Shown in pieces: positions 45,274 to 57,790 of a DNA stretch of 64,000 nucleotides. Below the pieces are notes generated by a model, which made no database searches, was not told the DNA's origin, and worked only from the letters and a program-made list of their open reading frames with translations. A program made the position numbers and the translations under genes. Position 1 is the first letter of the stretch, and every line of letters begins with the position of its first letter. The stretch comes from Lithospermum erythrorhizon (Eukaryota > Streptophyta > Magnoliopsida > Boraginales > Boraginaceae), in NCBI GenBank assembly GCA_019722365.1, contig JADFUC010001453.1, forward strand, positions 1,984,001-2,048,000. Reading direction: 5' to 3'.

Positions 45274-45741
45274 TTTTTTTTTTTTTAGATAGGCCGGAAA
45301 GGGCTTCTATAACACTTCATTCAGCCAACAAGCATTAAAAGTGTCTAAACAAGACCAGTCTCATTGGAGAATAGAAATGAGAGGTATGTCTCCGGTAATT
45401 ATTCTGCTAACAAGTTCTCAATATTTTGTGACGGATAATCGACGGAACTCCCTGCAATTATCGACCATAGGCAGGGGTATGGGGGACAAATCCGGGTAAG
45501 GCTTGATGGACTTCGCAAACCATCTCTAGTTGGGAGCTGATCTCTCATCAGATAACGCCTTCCCAGTCGCTCACTCTGTCACTATGCTAATTATGCTAAC
45601 TGGACTATTTGAGTTAAGCCCAATAAATAGTCCGCCAGCTTTAATCAGATCCGCCCATTTACAAAATTGGATGGCCAATTGGCCATTATTTAGTCCAAAT
45701 GCTCTCAGGCTATCACCGTTAATTTGGTCACATTAATATTA
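45258..45741 (-). mobile_element. possible LINE 3' end
   Basis: A 13-base T run at 45274-45286 is followed by AGATAGGCCGGAAAGGGCTT and a GC-richer block to about 45728, then the AT-rich background returns. On the minus strand this is an insert with a poly(A) tail. The flanks ACATTAAGTATATTAA (45258-45273) and ACATTAATATTA (45730-45741) are similar and may be a diverged target duplication. No reverse-transcriptase motif is legible, so this would be a truncated end. Confidence 0.4.
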
Positions 45742-47702
45742 GGTTTCACAATATTTTCCAGTTTTACTCATTGGGCTTTAAAAGATTCACATTCCCTATA
45801 ATTATTTTTAGCCATGACCTCGAACTATTTCCTACCAACTATTTTTAGTCAGTTGCCTGTATTACCCCTGACTCCCATGCTACACCTAATTTTCATTGTA
45901 TAATATATAAAATGGAATAACTATATTACCTTTAAAATATGACGTCGGAAATGCCAAGAAACGACTATTTTGTCCCTACCACTCAAAAGATGTAGACTAA
46001 ACATCCAAAACCTCTTCTTCCTTAATTCAAATTAGTTAGTTTCTTCATTATTTTCGCAACTTCAAAATTTTCTCAATTTTACCCAATAAAATATTTTCGT
46101 TGATTTTGGCTCGGCTTTTTATCCGATTATTCCTATCAATTTGTGTTTCGCTTTTGATTCGCTTTTGTATTTAATTTTGATCATCAATTTTTGTTTTGAG
46201 TATTTAAATTAATTCGCTTTTAAAAATTCAGCCTTGGCTTATTATGTTTAAAGCGGTTTGTAGTTCATAGTCTACTTAATGTTGTTTATTTCATTTAATT
46301 ATTATTTTTTGTTTTTATTTTACCAATTTCTTGTTTTTGATTTTGTTCTGGCAGTGAGTTTGCGGTTCATCTTCCTAATGCCAGTTAGTTTATCCTTAAG
46401 GATGCCGATGAAATTTCATTCAACTCTGTAGCTGTTGGTTCTTGGTTCTGAATGTGATAATGCCACATTTTTATCTTTTGAATACACATATACTACAAAA
46501 TATTTAAAGTATTACAAAATTAAAACTAAGTTTCCATAGATTATGTGTATTCAATTTTATATGTTTTGACTACAAATATATTTCAAAAAATTTAAAGTCT
46601 TACAAAATTAAACTAAGTTTTTATATAGTATATGCGGTAATTAAATTCCTAGAGAAGTTTTCAGTATAGATATATTCCCAAACATTTCACATATTCGTAA
46701 TTTGAAATACATATTTGTATAGTATTATTGTACTCGGGGACTTTTATGTTTCTTTGAAAGTACAAATATATTTCATGCACTTTAAACTCACAAATAAATT
46801 AAAAACTAAGTTTTCAAAAAGAGTATATATGTACTCAGATTCATATATTGAGTACATGCTATATCATTAAATCATTTAAACACACATCAACTTCATATAT
46901 AAAAAAAAAAATTATCCTAATATATATGTACTTAAAATTCTATGTCTTCGCCATGTACTCATTTTAATTTATTTTAATTATTTACGTATTTTAGACTTAC
47001 AACACTATTTTTTAACAATGTAAAACAACATATAAAAAGTTTTAGATCAAACATGAACATGGAATAAGTTTCCTTAATTTTATAATTTAAATTGCCTACA
47101 AAAAAACATATTTTTGCACTTAATTTATTATTGAAAGTCCCAAAAATAGAAACACTAAATATATGTTTCAGAATCCAAAAAATCAACATGCATTTTCTAA
47201 TTTATAATCTACATTCGCTATAGACCATAATTCTCCTTTTAATTTTTGATTTTTGAAAACCTAAATACTACAATAACAGGAAAAAAGCGGAAAATATACT
47301 CAATTTTGGTTCATACCTTGTTTCAGATTTGTCCAATTCAGTGTTGATGATCGATTTTTTCAATTTTGTTGATTTGGATTTCAATTTCAGCCAATTTGGT
47401 GAAGATTAATCAAAGCGAGCGAGGTTGATTTTGTGTTTCGGCCGCCAGCAGAGGGAAACAGCCGCCTCGTCTTGCTTTTGGGGATTTTGTCTCCCCTTTT
47501 TTTAATTGGGCGATTTACGTGTCACTTTTTTTGCCATATAAAAGATGTTAGCATGTTAGTAGAGAATTGGTGTTAGCACTATACATGCGTTCTCATCGCA
47601 TGGCATTGACAAAAACCTACAAAAGTCTAAGGTTATCCAGATTTTCGCTTTTCTATACGTGTAGATTTTAAATAACATGACGCATTTAATTCACGCCTAA
47701 CC
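45742..47702. other. intergenic with degenerate AT-rich repeats
   Basis: No gene is recognised. Within 46485-46850 a phrase of the TACAAATATATTTCAAAAA / TTACAAAATTAAACTAAGTT type recurs about three times at unequal spacing (near 46491, 46569 and 46758). A GC-richer patch at 47420-47500 does not read as a known protein. Confidence 0.35.
46485..46850. repeat. degenerate direct repeats, about three copies
   Basis: Copies near 46491, 46569 and 46758 share ACTACAAATATATTTC, a TTTAAAGT block, ACAAAATTAAA and ACTAAGTTT in the same order, with spacers of different length. They appear to be an old local duplication in AT-rich DNA. Confidence 0.45.
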
Positions 47703-48178
47703 ACACCTAGAGTTGTTAATGGAGTGGAGCCGAACTCAAACGGCTCGCCTTTGGCTCGCCTCGGGAGCCGAGGCCTCGGCTCGGCTCGGTCTATACTGGT
47801 GCCGTAGCTACGAGCAAGCCAGCTCGCTTCGGGTTTCGAGAAATTACGGTACCCGCTACGTAGACGGTTCTATGAAATTTTATACATAAAGACTAATTTT
47901 ATTATAATTTTGTGATGATTCGAATTTATTATAAAAGACTAATGTATTTTTATGATGATCTTTTTAATTATAATTTAATTAATGTTAATGTTAATTTATC
48001 TATTAACAATTAATGCACATCTCTATTATATTTATACACTTTATCCCTTTTAAAAAATCAAAAAATTTCCACTCAAGCCGAGCCTAGCCTTCTGAGTTCT
48101 ACCAAGGAAATAACAACGAGTCGTAGCCGAGCTAAAATTCGCGCCTACGACTGCTATCAAATTTGTAACTACACCTAG
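47703..48178. mobile_element. hAT-like non-autonomous element with 8-bp target duplication
   Basis: The 8-base ACACCTAG stands on both sides (47703-47710 and 48171-48178) of a 460-bp insert. The insert ends AGTTGTTAAT and ATTTGTAACT, imperfect inverted termini. Each side carries a GC-rich palindromic zone of the GCTCGGCTCGG / AGCCGAGCCTAGCC kind, and the centre is AT-rich, so the whole can fold on itself. An 8-bp duplication with short inverted ends is typical of hAT elements. No transposase frame is present. Confidence 0.6.
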
Positions 48179-50209
48179 AAATTAAGTGAACTTATTTAAA
48201 CAAACACAATATTCAAATGAAGCTCTATCAACTTTCCATGTGAACCAAATTTTGTCCTGAAATCGATAAACATTCATCCATATTGTATATCACTGGATTT
48301 AAAGTGATATAACGATATTTCCCCGAGAATGTCAAAAAGTTACCACATCCCATTGCTATAGTGAAAAGCGTTTCAACCGGCCAGGTACGGAGATATGCGA
48401 CTCTTTGTTAATGTGCTAATTAATTACCACGATTTCAATGGATCAGAAATCTCTTCTTCGAGATCTGCATACGCGGTTATTCTCTTATTAGGAGGGATCC
48501 GAATATGACAAGATAATCACTTCGAACTTCTACAAAATTTAACATGTCGGCAAAGAATGGGCACTGCACCATCCAACTGGCGTCGGCCTCAAAAGTCATC
48601 GGGCTCCCAATGATTTTACTTAATACGATCCTACATACCAACAACCTGCATTCATTTCCACTCTTGGCCCAAATAGAAGACCGCATAGGGTCATTAACCC
48701 ATGCATTAAATGATGGCTATATCATTACCCTCCAACTCTTAATATAAGTCATTTATATGTATTTTTTTTTATTTTTTAAGATAGTCTAAGGCATTCGATA
48801 ATTTTGGGCTTCCTTTCATTTAATATTAATTTTTCACCCATCTAAAAGCTTTAGTTTTATAATTTACTTTATAGTGAAAGAACAATGATTAAACTAGAAA
48901 CTTTATTAACTTATGAAAATATTTGATTTCATTACACTATGGTATATTTGAAACATATGGTGTAAAATAGTTAAAGAACTTTATGTATGAAGGAAAATGA
49001 AAACTGGTTAAACGAATTATATTAAGGATTGGAGAGAGTATTAGATAAAAGTCTTCTTATATTGTGATTATAAAAAATTGTTCGATGTGTGAGATAATTA
49101 CAAATGTCCATTAATCTATTTCTAGAGTTAATTTTTAGATATTTTTTCAAATAATACTAATTATGAAAATATTCTATTTAAAATTTCAAATATTATTAAA
49201 ACATTATTTCAAACATTTTTTTTTTTTGATAGTTAATGCATTAATCAATTAAAATAATCAATTACATCAATTCTAATTCCATACGAGCTATAATTTATAA
49301 AATTTCAATCCGATAAATTAAAAGTAGTAATTAATACATCAAGCAAAAATTAACCAAAATAACCAACATTGGTTGAGAACCAAAATAACTTGCAAATATG
49401 TATCAATTATTCGTTTTTCATTCTTTGTCATTTTTACTTCTCTCAATCTTTTGAAAATTCATAGACTTAAACCCGAAAAGTTGAAATCATCACTAATAAA
49501 ATAAACGGTGCCCCATAATATTTTGAGAAAGTTGGGTCAGGAGCCATAAAGATGACTTCTTCACACGATTCAACACTGATAATCTTAGTGGTGCTCTAGT
49601 TAGTGTTAATTGTCGTCCTGTTGATCAAATTTGACTTCCTTCAATAATCTTTCTAATTCATCCGTAATGCATGTTGATCAACTAGATAGGTGTTGGTCGT
49701 TCGAAATGCCAATGCAAATTTTGGCATATCTCTTGAAGCAATCTTTTGAACAATTTAGTGGCAAAAGGGGATGACTATTGTTATTGGTGAGAGTGTAGTT
49801 AAAACAATTTAAATTATGTAACATTTGTTTCAAAATATTTTCTTTTATTTTTAATTTAGTTAAGGAGATTGAATATTTATATTTGTTATAATATCTCATT
49901 TATGCACATATTTTTTAGTATATAAAACTTATCTTGAATTTTTAATATTTTACAGTATTTCTTAAATATATCTATAATATTTTCGAAATATTTCTTATTT
50001 TTAACATTCTGAAACTATATCCGAAATGAAACTTTGAATCACGATTGGAGATTGTCAAACGCTTTCTTGAATATAATTGAAGTAAATTGAAAAATTCCAA
50101 TATGCATTAAATATATTCACATCAAGTGAACTGCTACATAACTATCATACATGTGCATGAGGATAAATAATTTTACCATTAAAATCAAGTATTGGTAATC
50201 ACAATCAAA
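48179..50209. other. intergenic, no gene
   Basis: AT-rich DNA. A slightly GC-richer patch at 48430-48720 has open frames on both strands (about 67-69 residues) without recognisable content. Nothing else is supported. Confidence 0.35.
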
Positions 50210-51981
50210 TCAAGAATGAAGGGGTGAGCAAAACTCCATTTGCCAATCCATGTTTTCTTCTAAATCGAAACTACTTGTGCAGTCCAATAAAGCATTTTGC
50301 TGCTGCTCATATCGACAAACGTAATTTAACCCCACCAGTACTTCACAAATGGCGTCTTCTGTCTTTTTGCGATCAGCAAAGTACAATGTCTGGATCAGCA
50401 GGACGTTGGTCCTCTTAACAATTTGGTGCTGCTCGAAATTGCGTTCACTTTGCCACCTGATCATATTATGTGCCAACGGGGCAATCCCTTGCAGCACCAC
50501 CTCAATCTTGGCTTTCCAGTCATGAGCCAGAGGTGCATCATATATCGCCAGGCTTTTGACATAAGATCTCAACCGAGTCTTTAAGGTTTTCCTAACGCTT
50601 ATTGGCAACATCTGATACAGATCATCCCTTGCTTCTTCACCAACTAGATGTGGGTAGCGAAGCAGCTTCTCTATGACAATAATAATATTTGCATAATGTA
50701 AAGCCAGAGCAGACCCTCCAACAGTATTAGGGGAAGCATGTACCAGAATCCTACTCTTGGTGCCAAGCTTAGACACATTTGTAGTGGCACCGTTAGATTG
50801 CCTACTGAGAGACTGATCGAAGAAACCAGATAAATCAGGTTGCTCTCTCTTTGCACCACTTGTAACACTAAAACATCCTGATATTTGACTACTTTGATCA
50901 TCATAGCCAACATCATCATTGTCATCTTCTACTTTTGAAGCAGAACTACTCAAGCTCAAGCATTCCATGAACAGCCTCCCGGGACCTATTCCACATGCAA
51001 AATTGAAATCATCAGGACCAAACAAGCCTCCTTCACTTCTATGAGGTCCAACATGAGGCCTAATACGCAGATCTCTTTAATTGATGTCGATCTTCGGCCA
51101 AACCTGAAATCTAAAGCAGCCTTTAAATTTTGCTCAGCACAGGGTTCATCATATCCCCTTTAAATATGATCTCTTAAATTAGTTTGATCATATTTCTTTG
51201 CTCAAAAAATCTTGCTTTAAACGCTATGTTTAATTTGCACACCTGAAACCAAACCACTTGTCGAAATTCATGATTGATTCGCGATCCCCAAACACCTCGC
51301 TGTGCATCCGTATTAAAGTATTTTAACAACAGCTCGCTTTATCGTATAAGTCTGATTCCATAACGAAACGTTTTTCAAATGTGTCACATCTTCCTTCTGC
51401 CACACCACCTTCTGCTCAAACGCCTTCCTACTTTCTTCATTATGGTTTTGCTGAAACTTCTTGGTCGCAAGTTCCAACTCCACTTTAACTAACAGCTACC
51501 TCTCGAGTTTCCTAACCATTCCATCCATATCCTTCACCAAAAACCCCAATTCCCTCACATTTATCTTCCTCGAAACTATATCACCATACACATGCTCAAA
51601 CCCTTGCAACGCGGGTATAGTACATTTCTTACCTAATCTAGATACCACACTAGCAACCCTATTCAAATCCTCAAGTTTCTCCTTAACAACTAACTCTAGC
51701 AGCATATTTTCATCATCACTCACAAGGGTTTTTATCCCAACAGACTTCAAGATCTCATTTTTAAGTGCTGAAATCTCTTTATCAGTTAAAAATGTATGCA
51801 AATGAATAATCTTGGACATAACATTAGCAATTTCGAATGAAAGAATTCCAATAATTTTCTTTTCTTGGGCCTGTTTTTTCCCACTAGAATATAAATTCTT
51901 GGAATTTTCCATATGTAAAGCATTCTTGAAATTCTTACTCACTTGATTTCCCAATTTCAAAATCCAAGGCTCAGCCACCAT
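50210..51981 (-). pseudogene. DUF3475/DUF668 (PSK-simulator-type) pseudogene
   Basis: From the ATG at 51981 the frame reads MVAEPWILKLGNQVSKNFKN, then the DUF3475 region IIGILSFEIANVMSKIIHLH, VASVVSRLGKKCTIPALQGF and EHVYGDIV. After MVRKLER an in-frame TAG at 51496-51498 stands where relatives have Tyr. Beyond it the homology continues (ATKKFQQNHNEESRKAFEQK, HLKNVSLWNQTY) and then shifts frame more than once before SEVFGDRESIMN. A last open stretch to 50210 carries GRLFMECLSLSSSASK and the DUF668 domain (LRYPHLVGEEARDDLYQMLP, APLAHDWKAKIEVVLQGIAP, DRKKTEDAICEVLVGLNYVC). Family members such as the Arabidopsis PSI proteins support growth signalling downstream of PSK. At least one stop and two shifts make a working protein unlikely unless these are assembly errors. 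Confidence 0.88.
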
Positions 51982-54164
51982 CGTCCTTCTACAACAAAGA
52001 TTCAACCTTTATACAGATCTGGCTAAAAAACTAGTGTTTTTCAGTGGAATTTGGATTTTTATCGGTCAAGGAAAAAGGTAATTAAGAGTCGAATTGTAGT
52101 GATTAAGAGGTGTTCTTCTTATGTAAGTCCAGGAAAAGGGTAATTGAGAGTGGAATCGGCCTAGTAATTAGGAGGTTTGACACACTTCGAGTTCTGATTC
52201 GATTTTTACTATGTAAGGACGGATAAAAGGGGAAGGAAAAGGGTAAATGATTATGTGTTTAATAAAGTAAATACAATGCAAGAAAGTATGATATAATCAC
52301 AATTTGAAGCGGGAACAAAGGGGTACTTGATTGAATGGAGGGGGGAAAATGAAGAATTGATTGATAATTTGATATGAAGATGGCCATATAACATATTTGT
52401 GGGTGTGATTTGAAGTAAAGATGATTTTATTTGATTATTTATGTCCAAGAAAAGTTAAGAGGGGTAGTTTGGAAAGGTCCAAATTTCCTAGTGGATTTGA
52501 AATTCTTCATTACGTCGGAGAATTTGTTGGTTTTTTGAAAAAAGATCATGTGCAAATATTGTCATTTCAGAAATTGGCCAGAACTTTCATAAAGACACGT
52601 GATCGGACACGGAAATTTTGGCCGAGCGACCATCATCGACGACCGAATTAACGCCGACCTGGGCCAATCATAACGCTATTCCGCAGTACATACGCATTCA
52701 TATACATAAGATATTTCAGATCGCATTTAAATATACAATTTTCTCAACGCTAATATAGCCTTCTCAAGTATCATTTCATGAGTGATTTATTTCCTTGCAT
52801 CACATTCAACATGTTGGGTGATTAAAAACTTTCAAAAAAAAATTGAAAAAAAATAATTTGCAGCCAATTTCTTTAATTATAAAAGTGTTTGCACCATATG
52901 ATTGACTTGTTGACTAGCATCACCAAGTTTGACTTGATTTATGGCTAGAAATAATTTTCATTATGGTTTTTTTATAGGGTTCCCTAGTTCATGGAGTTGG
53001 AAATAAGATCCTAAGCCTCTACATTTTTGTCTATTAATGAGTCAACAATTTTTTTATCAGTATAAAGTCAAAGTTTATACTCGTTCCATGACTAGAAAAA
53101 GTATAGTTGATTTGTTGCTAAACTAAATTTAAAACTACTACAATGTAATCTTTATTGAAATTCATAAATAATTTATTATAATATTTTATACCACTGTTCT
53201 ACATTTTATTTCCTCGAGCACTTAAATGTTAAAATTTAGTCTCTCAAAGTGGTCATATGAGTACGATCTAGTTTTCAATTTAATTTCATACACAAATTAT
53301 GTACTACTGCCTATGTTAAACTAAATATCTAAATAATCCTACTATTATATATATCGCACTTGATTTTAAAATGCAATCTATGAATTTTTAATGGTATGAA
53401 CTTACTTATTCATGAATTGCATATATCAACATTTAATGGAGATGTCCTTGCATGAAATAGGTAGTACTTCTCTTAGCTTTTAAGGCTATTATTAATTTAT
53501 TATATTTTGGTGGAAATATTGGAAGGGCAGACAATTAACAGGTGAACCTTTTTGACTAAACCATTAGGGGGTCCTGTAAAAGAAGAAAACAATAGTCATT
53601 TAGTGGGAGTCGGTTTAGCTTTGTTTTCACATTGATTCAAACTTTGAACGCTCCAGGTATCCCAAAGACAAGAAAAAAAGAGTGACAAAAGATCGAACAT
53701 CACTTCACCAAACCCACCTGGCTTCAATTTTTTAGCTCAACAAGATCATTAGATAACTCCCACATTCTTCTTAATTAATCTTGCTCAAACACAAATCTAA
53801 GCATACATGCATGATGCCTCTTTAGTCTTTATGAAATCTGCTCTAATATATATACCTATACAAGCACACATGTATCCTTATGTAATGCTGGGTGACTTCA
53901 AGAGGGGTTCTGGGAACCCGAAAGCTCGATTCGATTCCTGAAAGATCTTGCCTCGGGAATAGTTTCTGCCTCGACGTTCTGACTTTAAAGCTCAAACGAA
54001 ATGAATCCGTTGTAACGCTAAGAGCCTCGCCGAAATGAACCTAACATTTGTAAAACGACCCTTCTGGCCTCTGCCTCAAATTGCCTGATCAAGATAAATA
54101 TACGACCTCGATCCAATGCCCCCCTTCCCCATCCATTAACAACATATGACCAAAGGTACACATT
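51982..54164. other. intergenic, no gene
   Basis: The part next to 51982 is the 5' flank of the DUF668 pseudogene. It is followed by AT-rich DNA and, at about 53890-54130, a GC-richer block of unknown origin. No coding sequence is recognised. Confidence 0.35.
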
Positions 54165-54170
54165 AATAAC

Positions 54171-54205
54171 CCACCCCACCCCCCACCCCCACCCCCACCC
54201 CCACC
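54171..54205 (-). repeat. C-rich tract, G-quadruplex/i-motif potential
   Basis: A run of CCCA and CCCCCA units gives at least six G runs of three or more on the minus strand, separated by single T. This satisfies the simple G-quadruplex rule with one-base loops. The tract is followed by a C- and T-rich stretch to about 54540. Confidence 0.8.
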
Positions 54206-55151
54206 TTTAGTCTATCGTCTTTATTTTGGCCCCATTAAATATACGACTCAAAAACCAAGTCTCACTCATTTACACCACCCTCTCCCCTAAAATCAGACTC
54301 TCCCTCCCCCAAATCAATTCTCACACACATTCCCCCACCCCCTCCCAAATTGGGGAGATCCCGCATGGTCGGTGATCCCCCCTCATCCCTAGTCTCCATT
54401 CCTCCAAAGCTCCCAAAGATCCCAAGCTCCCAATCCTCACAAAGCTCCTATCCCTAAACGAAGTTCCTTCTCCTCCCATCCCTAATCCCTCTCCCTCTCT
54501 CAATCGGTTTTTACAAACAAAACCACCGACAAAGTCTCGCAATGAAGACTGATGGTGTCCTTTGGCGCCAGCTTTAGATTTTGAACACGACGTAAAACTT
54601 AAGGCGTCCGGACCGATATTTTAATTTGCTATTTTTGATTTTACAATTTTAATTAGGGGTTTTGAATTCGATATTCAATTGTATTTTTGTCTAATCATAT
54701 TTTATTTACTATTTTGGTTCAATTATTTGGAGTATTATTTATCATCACCGAACTGAAGTATTTCGAACGTGTTCCAATTTTTCGAACCGAATCGAGCCGA
54801 ATAAGACTCCCAAAATACTTGACATCGAACTCGAGTTTTACCTGACTTTTAAGGCTCGAGGTTTTGTCGGAAATTCTAACCGAACTCCCTCGGAAGTTCG
54901 GCTTAGTCGAACTCGAATATATAGATGTTATTCGCTTCATGATCTCATCTGCAATTAAATTAAGGATTCTACTATTAAATTCCCTCAATACATATGTTAC
55001 GAAGTCATCAATTTTGATAATAGATCTCATATGCAATTAAATTACGAGTTAATTATCAGAATTTTGATTCTGCTACAAATTGATGATAAAGTCATACCTT
55101 GGGTCAAATAGTTATATTATTACGTAGTAGCCCCTTAAAGTTACGCTGCAA
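54206..55151. other. pyrimidine-rich then AT-rich, no gene recognised
   Basis: From 54240 to 54540 the plus strand is CT-rich with CTCCC repeats. An antisense frame of 73 residues exists there but is compositionally driven. The rest has no recognisable content. Confidence 0.35.
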
Positions 55152-55434
55152 TTGTTGCTCTAAGATTCCTAAATTGACCAAGACGCTAAACTTTAATGGT
55201 AAAGCGCTACTAGTGCTCATTTATTGTCGTTGCTCTAAGATCCCTAAATTGATCGAGTCGCTAGACTTTAATGGTAAAGAGTTACTACCACTTATTGTCG
55301 CTTAAGATTCCCTGTCTCGATCTCTCAAGACGCTAAAATCTAACGGCAGTTTACTAGTGCTCACTCTCTTATTGTCGTGTTGTTCTTAAGATCCCTAAAT
55401 TGACCGCTAAACTCTAATGCCAGTTATCAGTCAA
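55152..55434. repeat. degenerate tandem repeat, about four 75-bp units
   Basis: Units start near 55152, 55228, 55300 and 55377. Each contains a variant of GCTCTAAGATCCCTAAATTG, then GACGCTAAACTTTAATGGTA and, in most, CTAGTGCTCA followed by TTATTGTCGT. Units 1 and 2 are most alike; 3 and 4 carry small insertions and deletions. Short frames through it are made by the repeat. Confidence 0.75.
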
Positions 55435-56388
55435 GCTTCCTTTGTGGTAAATTTTTATTTTGAATCCTATAAAATTATATTCAATCCCCAGACCTTAAAA
55501 AAGAAGTACTCCGTATTTAAGTATCTCCTTAACACATCCCTACCAGCCTCAGTTTCCTAAATAGATAATCGGAATCTGGCCTAACTGGCCAGCCTAAGGC
55601 TCGAATCTTACAGTGGGGCGAAGTCAAAATTATTGTAACTCAAAAAGTTGCATCATTCTGGTTTCCAAGTGTCTCGTTCATGTGGGGTAGCTTTGGGATA
55701 TCTTCCTTTGATAGTGCACAAACAAAATTCAAGATTGTGGATGCGAACATACAAGTCTTTTGTTATTAAGCCTAAAAAATCTCCCACGGTCTACTTCATT
55801 AACTCCAGCAATAAATACAATATTAATCTTAAGTTCTCGGTGCATAACTCACTGCAGAATAACTGTAGCTCATAAGCATTACATCTTCTCGCATTTTCAT
55901 GTGCTCGACTCTTTATAAAAAGCTCTAACCCATAGTATTTGAAGCTAAGTAAGTTTGAAGTTCTGGGGCCTTCACTTATCAATTCGAGATACTATTAATA
56001 CTCGGCTTTTCACGCTTAATATTATTCTTTAATAAAATAAGTTACAAGCCTAGAAATTTTGTTGACAAATATTAGAAAGATCGAAATGCTTCTTTTGGTA
56101 GATTTTGTGTTTCAAATCTAATATCTCTATATAAGTATATATTTAACCAAAAATGATTCATCAATTATTTGATTTGTGATCTCTTCTGACAATCAATAAA
56201 GCGAAATTTCAATGACCTAAAATCGTTCAACACACATAATCCACAAAAATGACCCTACAACAAAACATAATAACAAACAGATTGTTGAACACAAACCACA
56301 AATGTCAATGCACAATCTATGTATACATTAACTCAACGAATCCGAAACACATAAAACATTACACCAGCAACCTCATTAAAAAACAATT

Positions 56389-56391
<3 letters not shown>
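55435..56391. other. intergenic, no gene
   Basis: AT-rich DNA with only short open frames and no recognised element between the tandem repeat and the TA microsatellite. Confidence 0.35.

Positions 56392-56466
<75 letters not shown>
56392..56466. repeat. (TA)n microsatellite
   Basis: An uninterrupted TA dinucleotide run of about 37 copies. It is self-complementary and likely to vary in length between individuals. An open frame through it (Tyr-Ile repeats) is an artefact. Confidence 0.95.
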
Positions 56467-56469
<3 letters not shown>

Positions 56470-56894
56470 GTTTGTTGTAACGAACACACCATATTTTATA
56501 ATAAAAATACTTTGTAGTAATGTGTGAGGTAATCCTTTATAGTCGTCTCCCTATAAACCTTGGGTTGTAGCACCTACCTCACTCAGAGAGTTTTATGAAC
56601 ACGGAAATTATGCTAAAATATGTTAAAAATTATGACTTTAAAATTAGTGTGACTAATGTAAATGTGTAAAAAATAATGATTCCTTAATTATGATTAATGA
56701 TTTTGTACAATATATATCAAACTAATGGGCCTCATATATGTCTATACCCATGCAAACTAATACACCAAATAATAATAATAATTGTTAGAACTCAGATAAT
56801 CGCCTCTAACACCCTCCCTTGCCGAAATAGCCGAAGGCCACAAACCAAATTACGAATAAAAACTCAAACGCCACTGCCAAGAGGCTTTCAGAAG
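56467..56894. other. intergenic, no gene
   Basis: AT-rich sequence between the TA run and the Copia relic. The ACCCTCCCTTGCCGAAATA part near 56811 may belong to the Copia element's 3' non-coding end. Confidence 0.3.
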
Positions 56895-57790
56895 AAGTCA
56901 TCAAAGCTTGTCATGTCGTGAGACACGGTAAGCAACGATGATCCCTTCTGCAATCGCATCTCGAACAAAATGGCAATCTACCTCAATATGCTTGGAGCGC
57001 CTTACGAACACCGATTATGAAAGTAGCATTGTGAAGCGCAGATTGACCATCGTGAAAGAGCTGGGAACGGAACAGAGTGCCCGAGGAAACACCAAAATCT
57101 GACAATAATCCCTTGAGCCACTTCAACTCACATCGTGAATTACTCAAACTTTCAGCTTTTCCCCACTTTATCTTAATAAGCCAGAGAAGAAAGTTTCACC
57201 CCCGCCTTCCCCTGCTTTCTTGGTTTTTCAAGAGATCCGGGAACCACCAAGAAACACTAACCACCGCACAACGAAGAGTCATGGGCAACTCATCCACCTG
57301 AACTCACACCGCCCAAAAAGCGCAACTGTAATCGAACTCAACGGAATCCCCGATCGGGCATTATTCGATATCGAACCACCGGTGACTCAGCTGATCCTCA
57401 AGCCTCAGCCTTTAAACCGAGACAATATATGAAATAAATATAAGCTAAATCAAGACGGGTGTAAGATAAATAGTATGCATCAACTGAAATTTACAAGATC
57501 GCTGACATCCGCGAGGTAATTTACCTGCCGATTCCCCCAACCTCATGATTCTGACCATGTGGAAATCAACAGTCGTCTCCCAATAAACCACATTTTTCAA
57601 TAATATCCAAAGCATATTTCCACTGACATAGATAAATACCCTTAGGTCCCCAGCATTTCGCACTCTCCAAGGTCCTTCATATGAAAACAAGCACTCAAGT
57701 AATCTTTAAAGACAGATAAGCAACAAGGTCATTACTCGAGATAATCAAGTTATCAACATAAATCAACATATACAACCGGATATCACGAAG
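56895..57790 (-). mobile_element. decayed Ty1/Copia retrotransposon (RT and RNase H part)
   Basis: On the minus strand, in different frames, the Copia order is still legible. Near 57760-57700 YMLIYVDNLIIS is the reverse-transcriptase active-site region, with the last Asp of YVDD changed to Asn. Near 57690 FHMKDLGE follows, then scattered fragments, then CELKWLKGLLSDFGV near 57125-57085, and SKHIEVDCHFVRDAIAEGII near 56990-56930 from the RNase H end. Stops and frameshifts lie between all these blocks. Gag, protease, integrase and intact LTRs were not found. The element is dead. Confidence 0.8.

Noticed and set aside
56249..56527. 92-residue frame with a long Tyr-Ile repeat
   Set aside because: Produced by the TA microsatellite.
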